Position numbers and translations under genes: made by a program. The notes beneath the pieces are model-generated. The model was given only the letters and a program-made list of their open reading frames with translations, did no database searches and was not told where the DNA came from. 64,000 bases of DNA from Desulfamplus magnetovallimortis (GTDB lineage: Bacteria; Desulfobacterota; Desulfobacteria; Desulfobacterales; Desulfobacteraceae), in contig NZ_LT828555.1 of the NCBI RefSeq assembly GCF_900170035.1, positions 59,177-123,176 on the forward strand, read 5' to 3'. Positions within the stretch are counted from its first letter, which is position 1; every line of letters begins with the position of its first letter. Positions 63,031 to 64,000 of the stretch are shown in pieces.

Positions 63031-64000
63031 ATGAAAAAACTACCCATAGGTATATCCACATTCCAGGATATTATAACCGAAAACTACTGCTATGTTGATA
63101 AATCGGTACATATCCGCCAGCTTTTGGATGGTGGGAAATATTATTTTCTTTCACGTCCCCGGCGTTTTGGCAAAAGTTTATTTCTGGATACACTTAGATC
63201 TGCCTTTGAAGGTGAAAAGGAGCTTTTCAAGGGGCTTTACCTTGAAAATAACTGGGAGTGGAACGATAAATATCCTGTTATATCCATAAGCTTTGGAAGG
63301 GGAGTCTTAAATGGTAAAGAAGAGCTTCATAAAAGAATAACTGCGATTCTTAAGGAGCAGGCAGACAAACATGATATAAAATACAGCCATGAACTTATTG
63401 CAGATCGTTTTGCCGAGTTGATTCAGGCCCTTTATAAAAAATATGGTAAAAAAGTTGTGATCCTTGTGGATGAATATGACAAGCCTATCCTGGATAACAT
63501 TGAAAACATTTCTAAAGCCGAAGAGGTTCGTGACGGCCTTAAAAACTTTTATTCCGTAATAAAGGATAGCGACAGCCATATAGCCTTCTGCTTTATAACA
63601 GGGGTGAGCAAGTTCAGCAAAGTGACCATTTTCAGCGGTCTTAATAACCTTGAAGATATATCCCTTGCTCCCTGGGCAGGTAACATTTTCGGATATACTG
63701 AACCGGAGCTGGTTAAAACCTTTGAATCAATGCTTCATGGCCTTGATATTAATTCTGTTCGCGAATGGTATAACGGTTATAATTTTCTTGGCAGCGAAAC
63801 AGTTTATAACCCCTTTGATATTCTGCTTTTTCTCAAAAACAGAAAGTTTGGCAATTACTGGTTTGAAACAGCAACTCCAGGTTTCCTTGTGAAGCTTTTA
63901 AAACAGAAACGGTTTTATATTCCTGACCTTGAAGGCATGGAGGTGAACAGCTTTGTAATATCATCTTTGTCCATGGAGCAGATGACCACGGAAACAATAG
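63031..64000 (+). CDS. AAA-ATPase_like/PD-(D/E)XK protein, runs off the window
   Basis: Reading frame open from the ATG at 63031 to the window edge (323 codons so far); a strong GGAGG lies upstream. It starts with the family sequence KLPIGISTFQDIITENYCYVDK, divided here by motif: VDKSVHIRQLL, Walker A-like RPRRFGKSLFLDTL, Walker B VILVDEYDKPIL, FITGVSKFSKVTIFSGL, and WYNGYNFLG. The nuclease domain should follow beyond 64000. It is a paralogue of the interrupted gene upstream, with moderate identity. Members are common in multi-copy families in deltaproteobacteria and other anaerobes; their function is unproven. Confidence 0.88.
   Translation, partial: MKKLPIGISTFQDIITENYCYVDKSVHIRQLLDGGKYYFLSRPRRFGKSLFLDTLRSAFEGEKELFKGLYLENNWEWNDKYPVISISFGRGVLNGKEELHKRITAILKEQADKHDIKYSHELIADRFAELIQALYKKYGKKVVILVDEYDKPILDNIENISKAEEVRDGLKNFYSVIKDSDSHIAFCFITGVSKFSKVTIFSGLNNLEDISLAPWAGNIFGYTEPELVKTFESMLHGLDINSVREWYNGYNFLGSETVYNPFDILLFLKNRKFGNYWFETATPGFLVKLLKQKRFYIPDLEGMEVNSFVISSLSMEQMTTETI

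Overview
The window looks like chromosome of a sulfate-reducing deltaproteobacterium (Desulfobacterota, probably Desulfobacterales). The main reason is a complete dsrA-dsrB-dsrD-dsrN block, supported by a periplasmic tetraheme cytochrome c3, hybrid cluster protein, Tat genes and a TRAP transporter. The DNA is AT-rich, and intergenic space is heavily populated by short dispersed repeats. I cannot name the species from sequence alone.

Layout: 1-5300 holds a CxxCxxCC cluster protein, then (minus strand) hcp with an HD-domain protein and a 4Fe-4S protein, under a perfect FNR-type palindrome. 5470-12100 holds a GntR regulator followed on the plus strand by an Asp/Glu racemase-type protein, an FAD amine oxidase-type enzyme and a TRAP transporter (dctPQM), which reads as an amino-acid or amine uptake and catabolism island. 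12500-15600 holds an MCE-like lipoprotein and a hybrid histidine kinase. 15800-19130 holds the SRP RNA gene, grpE, dnaK and a strong terminator. 19385-29000 holds an acyl-CoA synthetase, uppP, a phosphohexomutase, a MoxR/VWA pair, tatA-corA and a universal stress protein. 29270-34200 is a nitrogen module (glnD, glnB, glnA) with a sigma-54-like promoter ahead of glnD. 35056-41741 holds glpA, glpB, a DEAD-box helicase and tatBC. 42010-49563 holds cytochrome c3 facing the dsr cluster, with an unknown protein and a TPR protein upstream of dsrA. 50009-56974 holds a DapA-type aldolase and a nickel ECF transporter (nikK, two nikL-like genes, nikM, nikQ, nikO). 57170-64000 is more fluid: a toxin-antitoxin pair inside a repeat array, an EamA transporter, a CoA-transferase, and an array of AAA-ATPase/PD-(D/E)XK genes separated by large palindromes.

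The strongest unusual signal is the repeat fraction. At least three small non-coding families behave as true mobile elements because their ends are flanked by exact target duplications: a 91-bp element (8-bp duplications), a 104-107-bp element (four copies, each with a perfect 8-bp duplication), and a 173-180-bp element (6-bp duplications resembling TARNTA, twice formed over the stop codon of the upstream gene). Elements are nested in one another, which gives a relative order of insertion. A further 62/65-bp repeat has entered an AAA-ATPase gene as a three-unit tandem bounded by TTTAC, adding exactly 63 codons including a stop. Several proteins also carry private tandem duplications in their linkers. 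No transposase gene was seen in the window, so these elements would have to be moved from elsewhere.
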